NCBI GenBank assembly: GCA_963704535.1
Contig: OY969916.1
Coordinates: forward strand, 1,426,001-1,490,000
DNA: 64,000 bases
Source of the DNA: G963704535 sp963704535
Lineage (GTDB): Bacteria; Chloroflexota; Chloroflexia; Chloroflexales; Roseiflexaceae
Reading direction: 5' to 3'
Positions 1-8,953 of the stretch are shown in pieces. The translations under genes and the position numbers were made by a program. The notes beneath the pieces are model-generated. The model worked only from the letters and a program-made list of their open reading frames with translations. It was not told the DNA's origin and did not search any database. Within the stretch, counting starts at the first letter, position 1. Each line of letters opens with the position of its first letter.

Positions 1-549
1 ATCCTGGCGCTCGTAGAGCATCCCGTGCATCGGCCAGAACTGGCCCTGGTCGGCGGCGCACTCGGAGGCCTCGGCGCTGCGTACGGAGTCTGGCCCAAGC
101 TGGAGCAGGTGGCGATACACCAGCTTCACTTTGCCGGTCGCAACGTAGGTCGAGACGATCTGTGGCTCGGTTTCCACAACGTGGAAGCGGCAGGCAGTTC
201 AGAGGAAGTCCGAGTAGTCCATAATCGTCACCGGCGCGTCGTCCTGGCCGAGGACGTGGTAGCCTTCCGGCGTCAGCCCTTGCGGGATGGCGTCGGCTGC
301 GGGAATCGAGGTGGCCACCGGCGCGCTGGTCGGAGCAACTGCCGCCGTCGCCGCCAGGGCTACGGTCGGCGCGCTTGTCGGCGCCGGGGCCGTTGCGGCG
401 GGGGTGCCGCCTGCCGGAGCCGTCGTCGCAACCGCAGCCGCCGTGGGTGCGCCGCCTGACGAGGCGGGCGGCCCAGCCGAACTCCCACATGCCGCCAGCG
501 TTGCGCCCAGACCGAGCAGCAGCAGCATTCGTGGCACAATCGGGGTCAT
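1..549 (-). CDS. DsbA-like thioredoxin-fold lipoprotein with in-frame TGA at the first active-site Cys; 3' end beyond the window
   Basis: A lipoprotein signal with lipobox LAAC near residue 19 is followed by an Ala/Pro/Thr-rich linker and a DsbA/thioredoxin domain. The domain reads DAPVTIMDYSDFL, then TGA at 199-201, then TACRFHVVETEPQIV in the same frame, continuing with VKLVYRHLLQLG to the window edge with no further stop. Family members have C-x-x-C here (DFxCPFC), so TGA occupies exactly the first Cys and leaves x-T-A-C. The likely job is extracytoplasmic thiol-disulfide exchange at the membrane surface. I chose the ATG at 547-549 because AAAGGAG lies 6 nt upstream; ATGs further upstream lie in repeat sequence. 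The TGA could be recoded to selenocysteine, be a C-to-A error in TGC, or mark a pseudogene. The reading frame is intact on both sides, which argues against decay. Confidence 0.8.
172..186 (-). other. Candidate bacterial SECIS-like hairpin just downstream of the in-frame TGA
   Basis: On the mRNA strand the sequence after TGA contains TTCCAC-GTT-GTGGAA, a perfect 6-bp stem with a 3-nt loop starting with G. The loop begins 18 nt after the TGA. As I recall the bacterial SECIS model, it asks for a hairpin 16-37 nt after UGA with a small apical loop that has G in its first two positions, so this fits. A 6-bp palindrome can arise by chance, so this supports but does not prove recoding. Confidence 0.4.
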
Positions 550-734
550 ATCGCTCCTTTCCTGACAAGATGACACAATGACACGATGACAAGATGAATG
601 AGTGAAAGAGCCAAGCATCTGTAGGGCAGGCCCTCCGTGGCCGCCCGGACACCACGCACCACGCATCACGCATCACGTTTCACGTTTCACGTTTCACGCA
701 CCCCTCATTATAGAAGAACGAAGGATATTGCGCC
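550..734. repeat. Intergenic spacer with short-period tandem repeats
   Basis: This spacer separates two divergent genes. It holds GATGACA-type repeats (about 567-600), a GC-rich hairpin element (GTAGGGCAGG... at about 619-647, repeated at about 46719-46747) and CACGTTT repeats (about 661-698). No gene is seen. Confidence 0.6.
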
Positions 735-1724
735 ATGGATGTGCGCCCACACGTCTCGCTTGTCTGCACCGTTCGCGACGAAGCCGACAACATCGCCGCG
801 CTGCTCGAACTCGATGCTGGCGCAGACCCGCCCGCCCGACGAGATCGTGGTGAATGATTGCGGCAGCCGCGACGAGACGACCGGCATCGTGGAGCGCTAT
901 ATCGCCGCCGGTCATCCGGTGCGCCTGGTGCACGGCGGCCACAACATCCCCTCCGGCCGCAACAACGCCATCCGCCACGCTCACGGCCCACTGATCGCCT
1001 GCACCGACGCCGGGCTGACGCTCGACCCACACTGGCTGGAACGGATCAGCGCGCCGCTTGAGCGCGGCACGGCCGACATCGTCGGCGGCTTCTTCCAGCC
1101 CGCGCCGTGCAGCCTGTTCGAGCTGGCCCTGGCGGCGACCAACTACCGCGACGCGGCCGAGATCGATCCGGCCGGCTTCCTGCCGTTCGGCAAGTCGGTC
1201 GCGTTTCGCAAGGACACCTGGCAGCGCGTCGGCGGCTACCCGGAGTGGGCCAGCCACTGCGAGGACCTGCTGTTCGCCTTGGCACTTCAGCGCGCCGGCT
1301 GCCGCTTCGCCTTCGCGCCGGACGCGCTGGTGCTGTTCCAGCCGCGCTCCTCGCTGCCGGCCTTCGCGCGCCAATACTTCCTGTACGCGCGCGGCGACGG
1401 CCTCGCAACCTGTGGCCGAAACGTCACACGATTCGTTATGTCACCTACATCGTTGCGGCCGTGCTCGTGATCCTCGCACGGCGCCGGCCCTGGCTGCTGG
1501 GCCTGTTGGGGCTGGGCGGGCTGGCTTATACCCGCGCGCCGCTGCGCCGTCTGCGCCGCCGCGCTCCCGCGCTGGCCGGCCGCGAGCTTGCCGCCGCCGC
1601 CGCGCTGATCCCGCTGCTCCGCCTGGTCGGCGACCTGGCCAAGATCGCCGGGTACCCGGCCGGGGTGCTGCGGCGGCTGCGGTCGCCGGCACTGCGAGAA
1701 GAGATCCGCGCGTACAAGAGATGA
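735..1724 (+). CDS. GT2-family glycosyltransferase, broken by two compensating single-base indels
   Basis: The start MDVRPHVSLVCTVRDEADNI is a classic GT2 N-terminus. The frame is lost at 807-812, where GAACTC stands for an expected GACTC, then continues with PPDEIVVNDCGSRDE, GRNNAIRHAHGPLIACTDAG and GGYPEWASHCEDLLFALALQ (the acceptor-side ED motif). A second shift near 1411 (one base missing) leads into a C-terminal hydrophobic segment and a basic tail ending EEIRAYKR. The usual DxD is read as D-A-G. Rebuilt length is about 329 residues. The product should transfer a sugar from a nucleotide donor at the cytoplasmic membrane face; acceptor unknown. The stop overlaps the next gene's start (ATGA), so the two are translationally coupled. 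The indels look like sequence errors rather than decay, because both flanks stay family-like. Confidence 0.75.
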
Positions 1725-3124
1725 CACACATCACGCTGGTGCTTGAAACCCTGACCTCGGCCTTCGCCCTATGGCTCGGCCTGTACCTGGTCGCGCGGAA
1801 CCCGGCCAAGGCACTGCTGCGCCTCGCGGGGCTTGGCCTGGTCGCCTATGCGCTCAGCCTCGCCTGTGATCTGTTGAGCGCCTATGCTCCCACGCCGCTG
1901 GCTGCCACCCTCGCGCTGGTCCACCGGCTACTGATCTTCCTGCCGGCGCTGCTGTGGTCGGGCGCGCTGATCCGCCTGCTGCCCGAGGACGCCGCACCGC
2001 GCCCGCGCCTTATCCGCATCTGGAACCGCGTCTTCCTGCCCTTCGCGCTGCTGGGCCTGCTCCTGAGCGCCGGCGCTGACCTGCTGCTCGATCGCCCGAC
2101 ACCGATTGGGCCTGGGTACGTCGCCTTCGCGCTGCTGATCCTGCTGCCCTTGCTGGCGGGCCTGGTGCTGGTCTGGCGCGCCCGCCGCGCGATCCGGCCA
2201 CGGCAATCGACCGGCCTGCTGCTCGTCGCGACCCTGTTTTTCACGCTCGGCGCCGGCATGGTGCTCTTCCCGCTCAACTGGCTGCCGCGCTGGCTGACGG
2301 TCCTCGCAATCGGCCTCGACCTGGTGGTGCTCGACATTGCGATCGCCCTCTGGGACGCATTCGACGAGGGCGAGACGCTGCTGCCCGACATCACCCGCTC
2401 GTTTGTCGCCGCGCTCCTGGCGGCGCTGCTGTTCGGGCTCCAGGTCGCGCTGGTGATAGCCGTCACCGGCGTCACTTTTCCCATGCTGGCGCTGCTGCTG
2501 GCGACTGTGGCCGCCGCGATCGTGCTCCAGACCTTTTCGGACCCGGTCCAGTCGGCGCTCGATCGCCTGGCCTTCTCCGGCGCGCCCAGCCTACGCCAGG
2601 CCCGCGCCGACGCCCGCGCCGCCGCCAGCGCCATCCCGCGCATCAACACCGAGCTGGACCTGGGGGACATGGATGAAGCGGAGTTCACGCGCCTAACCCG
2701 CCGCGCCCTCAGTCACTACGGCGACCTGTCCCACCTGGCCAGCAGCCCGCTGACGCGCATGCCGCTGATCGAGCGGCGCCTGGCCACGCGCGGGGCCGGC
2801 GGCGACCCGCTTGAGCCGGCCGTCGAACTCAAGGCGCTCCTCGCCGAGAGCGTCGCCCGGCTCAAGCCACGCGGCAAGGGCGACTTCGGCACCACCGACG
2901 AGTGGCGCTACTACAACGCGCTGTACTTCCCCTACGTCGTCGGCCTCAAGCCTTACAGCCGCCGCAGCACCCACAACGGCCTCGGCCCGGCCGACCAGGA
3001 AGCGCTGGACTGGTTCCGCGCCGCCGTTCCCGAGCGCACCCTCTACAACTGGCAGACCACCGCAGCCCGGTTAGTCGCCCAGGATATCAGGGAGCGCATG
3101 AAACGTGAAGAGATTAGAGATTAG
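1721..3124 (+). CDS. Multi-pass membrane protein of unknown function
   Basis: This 467-residue protein starts at the ATG that overlaps the upstream glycosyltransferase stop. Its first ~270 residues form about eight hydrophobic helices (LTSAFALWLGLYLV, LLRLAGLGLVAYALSL, LLIFLPALLWSG and others). The layout resembles the N-terminal 7TM sensor region seen in some Chloroflexota histidine kinases. The C-terminal ~200 residues are soluble and contain SDPVQSALDRLAF, a pattern seen before the kinase domains of such sensors, but no H-box or ATPase motifs follow. It ends in a charged tail, RERMKREEIRD. I do not recognise a family. Coupling to the glycosyltransferase suggests a role in the same envelope pathway, which is inference only. 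Confidence 0.65.
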   Translation: MTHITLVLETLTSAFALWLGLYLVARNPAKALLRLAGLGLVAYALSLACDLLSAYAPTPLAATLALVHRLLIFLPALLWSGALIRLLPEDAAPRPRLIRIWNRVFLPFALLGLLLSAGADLLLDRPTPIGPGYVAFALLILLPLLAGLVLVWRARRAIRPRQSTGLLLVATLFFTLGAGMVLFPLNWLPRWLTVLAIGLDLVVLDIAIALWDAFDEGETLLPDITRSFVAALLAALLFGLQVALVIAVTGVTFPMLALLLATVAAAIVLQTFSDPVQSALDRLAFSGAPSLRQARADARAAASAIPRINTELDLGDMDEAEFTRLTRRALSHYGDLSHLASSPLTRMPLIERRLATRGAGGDPLEPAVELKALLAESVARLKPRGKGDFGTTDEWRYYNALYFPYVVGLKPYSRRSTHNGLGPADQEALDWFRAAVPERTLYNWQTTAARLVAQDIRERMKREEIRD

Positions 3125-3212
3125 AGGTTGGAGATTGAAACAATCTCCAACCTCTAATCTCCAACCTCTAATCTCCAACCTCCAATCTCCAATCTCCGAT
3201 CTCCAAAACTGG
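3113..3212. repeat. Fold-back microsatellite (GATTAGAGG/TTGGAGA and complement)
   Basis: A 7-bp-period tract of TTAGAGG/TTGGAGA units is followed by its own reverse complement (CTCCAACC/CTCTAATC), giving a long hairpin just after a stop codon. The same theme recurs at 10398-10466, 18133-18182, 18893-18969, 30970-31034 and 50596-50684 with other unit sequences. Confidence 0.7.
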
Positions 3213-3301
3213 CAGCCAATGGCAGTGATTTTCATAGACTTGGCAGGTGTTTGCGGGGTATGTTGGGGCCACGGAGAAGCACAAGAAAGCGAGGTCTTCT
3301 A

Positions 3302-3718
3302 ATGGCAACCCAAACAGTCCCGCAAACCGTTCAGTCCGGCAGCCCCAGCCTCCTGCGCTCGGCGCTACGCTGGGATGGCATCCTGAGTGTCGTGGGCGGG
3401 CTCGTCCTGCTGGTCGAGGCCGGGCCGCTGGCGCCGCTGCTAGGCATCAACCCGCCGGGCATCCTCATGGCCACCGGCGTTGTGATGCTGCTCTACGCCG
3501 CCTGGCTGCTCTACACCGCCGCACAGCAGCCGATCAGCCGGCGCGCCGCGCTCGCCGTGATCATCGTTAACGCGCTCCTGGCGGTCGACTGCGTCATCCT
3601 GCTGCTCACCGGCTGGCTGCCGCTGACCACCGTCGGCACCTGGGTCGTCGTCGCCGGGGCCGTCGCCGACGCCACCTTCGCGGAGCTTCAGTACCTGGGG
3701 CTGCGGCGACAGGGCTAG
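3302..3718 (+). CDS. Small four-helix integral membrane protein
   Basis: The 138-residue protein starts with a polar, Gln/Thr-rich stretch (MATQTVPQTVQSG) and then has four hydrophobic segments: ILSVVGGLVLLVEAG, ILMATGVVMLLYAAWLLY, AVIIVNALLAVDCVILLLTG and TVGTWVVVAGAVADATF. It ends in a short basic tail (LGLRRQG). I chose ATG 3302 rather than upstream ATGs because the hydrophobic repeat pattern begins right after it; the Shine-Dalgarno is weak. It resembles small conserved four-TM proteins of unknown function. It stands alone between repeat-bearing spacers. Confidence 0.65.
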   Translation: MATQTVPQTVQSGSPSLLRSALRWDGILSVVGGLVLLVEAGPLAPLLGINPPGILMATGVVMLLYAAWLLYTAAQQPISRRAALAVIIVNALLAVDCVILLLTGWLPLTTVGTWVVVAGAVADATFAELQYLGLRRQG

Positions 3719-3727
3719 TACGCTCGG

Positions 3728-3786
3728 CGTGAAACGTGAAATGTGATGGGTGAGAGCCTTTCACGTTTCACGTTTTACGTTTCATC
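3728..3786. repeat. Fold-back GTGAAACGTGAAA / TTTCACGTTTCAC repeat
   Basis: Direct GTGAAACGTGAAA units are followed after a short loop by TTTCACGTTTCACG. Related copies lie at 9719-9776 and 26198-26254; single arms lie at 661-698 and 17108-17141. It sits between convergent gene ends, so it may act as a terminator. Confidence 0.65.
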
Positions 3787-3820
3787 CGCGTTTTGGGATG
3801 AAGAAGAAGTTCAGAGTCCC

Positions 3821-4747
3821 TTATCGATCGAGATGCGGGTCGAGCGCGTCGCGCAGGCCATCGCCGACGAACGAGAAGCTCAGCATCGTGATCGCGATCA
3901 TCAAGCGTGGGGAACAGCCCCAGATGCCAGTAGACCCGGATATACGAGCTTGAGTCGGCGACCATCTTGCCCCAACTCGGCAGCGGGTCGTTGATGCCGA
4001 AGCCCAGGAAGCTCAGCCCGGCCTCGGTGAAGATCGCCGTGGGCACGCCCAGCGTAACCGCGACGATCAGCGGCGCCAGCGCGTTGGGCAGCAGGTGGCG
4101 CAGCGCGATCTGCAATTGCGTCGCGCCGATCGCGTGCGCGGCCAGCACAAAATCCTTCTGCCGCAGCGACAGCAATTGCGCGCGGGTGAGCCGGCAGATA
4201 TCGACCCAGCCGATCAGTCCGATCGCCACGATCACATTCAGCAGCCCGCCGCCCGCGGACGAATCCGAGGCGCGCCAGACCGAGATCAGGAACAGCGCGA
4301 AGAGCCAGATCGGGATCGCCGTCAGCACCTCGACCCAGCGCATCACGATATAATCGACCCAGCCGCCGAACATGCCGGCCAGAGTACCCAGCGTCAGGCC
4401 GATCACTAGGGCGATCGCCTGCACCGAGAAGCCGACGATCAGCGAGATGCGCGCGCCGTAGATCAGCCGGCTGAGCAAGTCGCGACCGACGCTGTCGGTG
4501 CCGAGCAGGTGCTGGCGGATTGGGGAACTGGTTGGCATCGGCCAGCACCGCGAAGTCGTAGCGCGCCGGCGCGAGCAGATCGGCGAAGATCGCGACCAGG
4601 ATCAGCAGCGCCATCACGACCAGGGCGCCCACCGCCAGCTTATTCTTGGCGAAGCGACGAGCCGCGTCGCGCCACAGGCTGGCCGCCGGGCGCAATTGCG
4701 GCTCCGCCGGCAGCGGCGCGCTGCGGCTGTTCAGCGGCTACGCTCAT
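3821..4747 (-). CDS. DppC/OppC-type ABC transporter permease, with about three frameshifts
   Basis: This is the second inner-membrane permease of a peptide/nickel-type ABC importer. The ATG at 4745-4747 follows the dppB-like stop with GGGAG six bases upstream. The OppC N-terminal domain (LWRDAARRFAKNKLAVGALV) leads into LLGTDSVGRDLLSRLIYGAR, the typical GTDxxGRD signature, several TM helices, and the EAA loop region around GATQLQIALRHLLPNALAP. The C-terminus, read through one extra base at about 3902-3907, ends MLSFSFVGDGLRDALDPHLD, which is family-typical. Further indels are needed near 4515-4530 and between 4700 and 4745. All motifs survive, so I take these as sequence errors. It pairs with the adjacent DppB-like permease and DppA-like binding protein; no ATPase gene is in the visible operon. 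Confidence 0.8.
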
Positions 4748-4756
4748 GGCGCTCCC

Positions 4757-5683
4757 TCAGGTCAGGCGAACGCGCGGGTCGACGATGGTGTACAGGATAT
4801 CGCTGAGCAGGTAGGTGATGCTCCAGAGCATCGCCACCAGCAGCATCGTCGCCATGATCATCGGGTAGTCGCGCAGATAGATGCTGGAGACGAAGAACTT
4901 GCCCAGCCCAGGCACGCGGAAGATCACCTCGACGAAGATCGTTCCGGTGATCAGGTTCGGGATCTGCGGTCCGAGGATGGTGATCAGCGGGATCAGCGCG
5001 TTCTTGAGCGCGTGGCGCAGCACGACGGTTTGCTCGGCCAGCCCTTTGGCCCGCGCGGTGCGGATGTAGTCGGCGCGAATGACTTCGACCAGGCTGGAGC
5101 GGGTGTAGCGCGCCACCAGCGCCGAGGGGCCGAGCGCAAGGGTGAGCACCGGCATGATCATGCGTCTTCCAGTGGCGCTCGGCCAGCCGCCGGTCGGCAG
5201 CCAGCGCAGCCGCACCGCGAACAGCAGCAGCAGCCAGATCGCGATCACGAAGTTCGGCACCGTGATGCCCAGCGTCGAGATGAACGTGACGATGTAGTCG
5301 ATCCAGGTGTTCTGCTTGATCGCCGCGATGATCCCGAAGATCAAGCCACTGCTGAACGCCACCAGGATCGCCAGCAGGCCGAGCTGGATGCTGACCGGCC
5401 AAGTGCGCCCGATCAGCTGGGTAACCGTCTCGGTCGGGCTCTGGAACGAGATGCCGAAGTCGCCGCGCAGCGCGCTGCCCATGTAGCGCAGGTACTGCTC
5501 GTACAGCGGCTGGTCGAGGCCATACTTGCGCAGGATATTGGCCTTGGCGGCCGGCGGAAGCGGCGACTTCTCTTCGTCGAACGGGCCGCCCGGCACCGAG
5601 TGCATCAGCAGAAAGGCCACGATCGAGACGATCAGGAAGACGATCACCAGACCGATGATGCGGCCGAGCAGGTAGCGAACCAT
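4757..5683 (-). CDS. DppB/OppB-type ABC transporter permease
   Basis: This intact 308-residue protein is the first permease of a peptide/nickel-type importer. It begins MVRYLLGRIIGLVIVFLIVS, the standard DppB start, followed by the periplasm-type loop with GLDQPLYEQYLRYMGSALRG and GDFGISFQSPTETVTQLI. Six TM helices follow, and the EAA motif region is ADYIRTARAKGLAEQTVVLR, which docks to the ATPase. The end, DILYTIVDPRVRLT, is canonical. It lies between the DppA-like binding protein upstream and the DppC-like permease downstream (9-nt gap), forming one operon on the minus strand. Substrate cannot be read from the permease; oligopeptides or similar are typical. Confidence 0.92.
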   Translation of the reverse strand: MVRYLLGRIIGLVIVFLIVSIVAFLLMHSVPGGPFDEEKSPLPPAAKANILRKYGLDQPLYEQYLRYMGSALRGDFGISFQSPTETVTQLIGRTWPVSIQLGLLAILVAFSSGLIFGIIAAIKQNTWIDYIVTFISTLGITVPNFVIAIWLLLLFAVRLRWLPTGGWPSATGRRMIMPVLTLALGPSALVARYTRSSLVEVIRADYIRTARAKGLAEQTVVLRHALKNALIPLITILGPQIPNLITGTIFVEVIFRVPGLGKFFVSSIYLRDYPMIMATMLLVAMLWSITYLLSDILYTIVDPRVRLT

Positions 5684-5764
5684 ACCCCATCCTTCCGAAT
5701 TGAGAATGAAGAATTGAAAATTGAAAATTGGATCGCTACGCTGGTAATTCTCAAATACCTACAG

Positions 5765-5835
5765 GCTTACCACACAGATTTCGTGGTGTGGAGGAGGCTT
5801 GAGGGCCACCCCTCAAACCACCCCCGCAAAACCAC
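5765..5835. repeat. GC-rich palindromic repeat, family B copy 1
   Basis: GCTTACCACACAGATTT ... CCACCCCTCAAACCACC ... GCAAAACCAC matches the reverse complement of 13831-13915. Both copies carry a central GGCCACCCCTC/GAGGGGGTGGCC palindrome and lie just outside a CDS end. Confidence 0.65.
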
Positions 5836-5847
5836 TGTGGTAGACCA

Positions 5848-7673
5848 CTATGGGATCGTGCGGTCGTAGTTCGCTACATCCTTGGAGATATACAGCGAGC
5901 CGACCAGCGTGCTGACGTTCGCGTAGCCCGGCCAGTGGATCGCGGCGAAGCCGTTCTTGTCCGGCTCCAGCTCGCTGCCCTTCAGGTAGGGCTTGTACAG
6001 GTCGCCGACCGTGCGGTGATAGATGAAGATGCCACCGACATCCTCGACCAGCAGGCGCTCGGCGTCCTGGAACATCTTGGTGCGCTCGGTCGCGTCGCCG
6101 GTGAAGGCCGCCGCCTTCTTGACCAGTTCGTCGTACTTGGCGTTGTTCCAGTTGTGCCGCCCGCCGCCCAGCCAGACGCCCAGCATATTAAAGGGGTCGA
6201 GGAAGTCGAAGCCATAGGAGACCATGCCGAACTGGATCTGGGTCGGCTTGGCGTTCATAGCGTCGGTGAAGGTCTTGTTCTCCTTATTCGAGACCTCGAC
6301 CTCGATCCCCAGGTTCTGCTTGATCGACGCGGCGATCGCCTGGGCCAGCGCCTGGCGCACCTGCGGCTCATTGCGCAGCCACAGCGTCAGCTTGGGGAAG
6401 CCCTGGCCGTCGGGGTAGCCGGCCTCGGCCAGCAACTGCTTGGCCTTGGCGATGTCGAGCTCTGGATGTCCTTCAGCCCCTCGGAGTTGGCCGCCGGGAA
6501 GCCGGGCATCAGGAATGAGTAGGCCGGGATGCCCTGCGACGGCTTGATGATCGTCTGGATCAGGGCGTCGCGGTCGATCACATGGCTGAATGGCCTGGCG
6601 CACCTTCAGATTATCGAACGGCGGGTTTTTGGTGTCGAAGAACAGGTAGTCGGTGCGGAAGTCGCCGTAGTGCGGGTGGAACTCCTTCGTAAGCGCTGGG
6701 TCGGCGGTCGACAATCTCGTTGTCGGCCGGCGACAGATTGGCGCCGCCGACGAAGTCGATCTCGCCGGCCTGGTAGGACGCAAAATCGGTCGCGGGCGCG
6801 GCGCCGATATTGATAATCTTCTGGATAAACGGCTTGTTCGTGCCCTTGTACTTCGGGTTGGCCTCGTAAATCAGGCGGTCGCCCTTGCGCCACTCCTTGA
6901 GCACGAACGGGCCGGACGAGACTGAGGTGGCCGGATCGGAGTTGTACAGCCCGCCGTGTGCTTCGAGCGCCTTCTTCTGGAGCGCCTGGCTATACAGCAT
7001 CATCGCGGGCAGGTACGGCGCCGGCGATTGGGTCTCGACCTGGAATGTGTTGCGGGTCGGCCGCTTTGACGCCCAGCTGCTCCAGCGGCTTCTTGCCGGC
7101 GATCACATCGTCCCAGTTCTTGATCACGCCACCGAAGAACCAGGTGAAGTCCCAGGCGTGCTGCGGGTCGGCGGCGTAGCGGAAGGTCGCCACATAGTCG
7201 TCGGCGGTCAAGGGCGTGTCGTCCGACCAGATCAGATTCGGGTCAAGGTTGAACGTCCAGATCAGCCCGCTGGCATCGACGCTCCACTTGGTCGCGGCGG
7301 CGGGCACGATCTCGAAGTTCTTATCGAGCCGCACCAGCGGCTCGCCAAGCAGATCGGTGATCGCCCCACCGCGCTTGTAGACCGACTCATAGAAGTCGAT
7401 CGTCGTAAAGTCGGCGGTACTGTCATAATGTTGGATGAGCACCTGTTGTTCGGGCGGGGCGGCGTCGGGCGGTAGCGTCACACCGTTGAGCGTTGCGCCG
7501 GCGGCCGGCTGCGCGGCCGCTGGGGCCGTCGCGGCGGCGGGCTGCCCGTCGGCGGGCGCAGTGGTCGGCTGGCCCGCCGGGGCGGGCGGCGTGCCCCCAC
7601 ACGCCGCCAGCACCAGCGCAAGCACGATCAGGCGGGGTGCGATCGACCAGCTTCGGTTGCGACTCATCCTCAT
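5848..7673 (-). CDS. DppA/OppA-type solute-binding lipoprotein (SBP family 5), with four frameshifts
   Basis: A lipoprotein signal (LIVLALVLAACGG) and a Pro/Ala/Thr-rich tether precede a family 5 extracellular solute-binding domain: TLNGVTLPPD, YKRGGAITDLLGEPLVRLD, WTFNLDPNLIWSDDTPLTADDYVATF, SSGPFVLKEWRKGDRLIYEANP and LKVRQA...VIDRDALIQTII. It ends SKDVANYDRTIP. It delivers substrate to the adjacent DppBC-like permeases. Rebuilding needs frame corrections near 7050 (extra C in CCGCAAC), 6706 (extra C), 6593 (extra C) and 6465 (one C missing). I chose ATG 7673 with AAGAGGAGG upstream; an in-frame ATG at 7667 is possible. Rebuilt length is about 608 residues, within family range. Four indels in one gene is the highest density in the window. 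Confidence 0.8.
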
Positions 7674-8227
7674 GGTGTTGGCCTCCTCTTAAGCTCGAAC
7701 CAGATGCCCCACACAGGTTCGGAACGCGAACTCCTGAGTGACACGCTCAGGCATCGGTAACATGTGGCGAGCGATTTCGGTCTGTGGCCGTTACCCCTTT
7801 GACGTGGGCAACGCGAAGCTTGTCGAGCGGAGCACGATCGACGTGATACCAAGTCGCATTCACGTGTGACATCTGGCGACGGGGAGGTGCGGAGGGCCGG
7901 CCCTCCACGATCTTATTTTCTCCCACTTCAACCTTCGCCAGCAGAACGCAAGTTGGTATAAGGCGGCGGGGAGCAGAGAAAGTAGCATAGGCTGGGATGA
8001 TGTCGCCAGCATATCATCTGACAATTGGATTGTCAATCAATCTTTCAATTGGTGGTGGAAAAGGGGTTCTTGAGGGGCTTCTCCTCAAACTCCCCTTTTC
8101 AAGCGATGGTGGAAAGGGTTTCTTGAGGGGCTTCCCCTCAAACTCCCCCTTTCAAGCAGTGCATAGACAAGGGCCGGCTGTCGCGCACGCGACGGCCGGC
8201 CCTTTGAAATGTATGCCGGGAGGTGCC
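7674..8227. other. Intergenic region with an operator-like palindrome and two family-A repeats
   Basis: No gene is seen in this 554-bp gap. At 8019-8035 there is a perfect 7-bp inverted repeat, TGACAAT-TGG-ATTGTCA, in locally AT-rich sequence and suitable as a regulator site for the importer. At about 8050-8158 lie two successive copies of the TTGAGGGGCTT.CCTCAA family-A palindrome. Confidence 0.5.
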
Positions 8228-8902
8228 CTACAGCGGCACGAGCTGCCCGATCCGCGTCGCCCCCGCCCGCAGCCGCGCCCCGCTGCCCGGTATCCCCTCG
8301 ATGACATCGCGCGGTAGCAGCAGGTCAACCCGCGCCCCGAAGCGCACCGTGCTCAGGCGCGTGCCGGCGTCCACCCGATCGCCCAGGTTGACCCGGCAGG
8401 TGATCCGGCGCGCCAGCGGCCCGGCGATCAGCGCCAGCAACAGCGGCCCCCACTCAGCCTTGATACCAATATACTGGCGTTCGTTGTGCTCGGCGGCGCG
8501 CAGATCCCAGATCGGCCGATACTCGCCGGGGATATGCTCCAAGTAGGCCACGTGGCCGGCGACCGGGCTGCGATGGACCGGCACATCCAACGGCGAGACG
8601 GCGATCGCCAGCCGGATGGCGTCGGTATGGAGGAAGCGATGCTCGTACAGCTCCTCGACGCCGATCACCATGCCATCGGCCGGGGCGAAGACCGTTTCGG
8701 CCTCGTCGGGCGTGAGCCGATTGGGATCGCGGTAGAGGAGCGCGGCGACGGCGGTCAGCGCGAGCGGCCAGGCCGCCAGCCGCGGCCGCAGCCCAAGCAG
8801 GATGCCGGTAACGCCCAGGCCCAGCCCAATCAGCGGGGCCGCCTCCGGGTCGATGCCCGGCAGCCGCGTCTTGCGGGTAGTCGAGACGATTTGCTCTGGC
8901 AT
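8228..8902 (-). CDS. psd: Archaeal-type phosphatidylserine decarboxylase relative lacking the pyruvoyl Ser
   Basis: This 224-residue protein has the layout of short PSD proenzymes: two hydrophobic N-terminal helices, FRDPxR-like LYRDPNRLTPDEAE, FAPADGMVIGVEE, IPGEYRPIWDLRAAEHNER and the C-terminal VNLGDRVDAGTRLSTVRFGA. Active enzymes self-cleave before Ser in an FGS motif to make a pyruvoyl group that decarboxylates phosphatidylserine to phosphatidylethanolamine. Here the codon is GCG (FGARVDLLLP), so Ser is replaced by Ala. The DVHVNR motif is read as DVPVHR, so the conserved His is also displaced. Two independent changes in an otherwise intact frame suggest true divergence. It may be an inactive paralogue, or a PSD-like protein with another role. 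It is transcribed in the same direction as the rimM cluster. Confidence 0.75.
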   Translation of the reverse strand: MPEQIVSTTRKTRLPGIDPEAAPLIGLGLGVTGILLGLRPRLAAWPLALTAVAALLYRDPNRLTPDEAETVFAPADGMVIGVEELYEHRFLHTDAIRLAIAVSPLDVPVHRSPVAGHVAYLEHIPGEYRPIWDLRAAEHNERQYIGIKAEWGPLLLALIAGPLARRITCRVNLGDRVDAGTRLSTVRFGARVDLLLPRDVIEGIPGSGARLRAGATRIGQLVPL

Positions 8903-8953
8903 GAATCTTCTTGTGCGCTCTTCCCAAGGAACGGGTGGGGCGGAGCGTGCTTA

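Noticed and set aside
4646..5869. Open frame of 407 codons on the plus strand across the DppB-like gene
   Set aside because: Composition (Arg/Asp/Gln/His rich) is that of an antisense shadow of a GC-rich gene; the minus strand has clear DppB motifs. The same applies to long frames at 18972-20183, 22847-23965, 26926-27717, 29606-30625 and 38957-40051.
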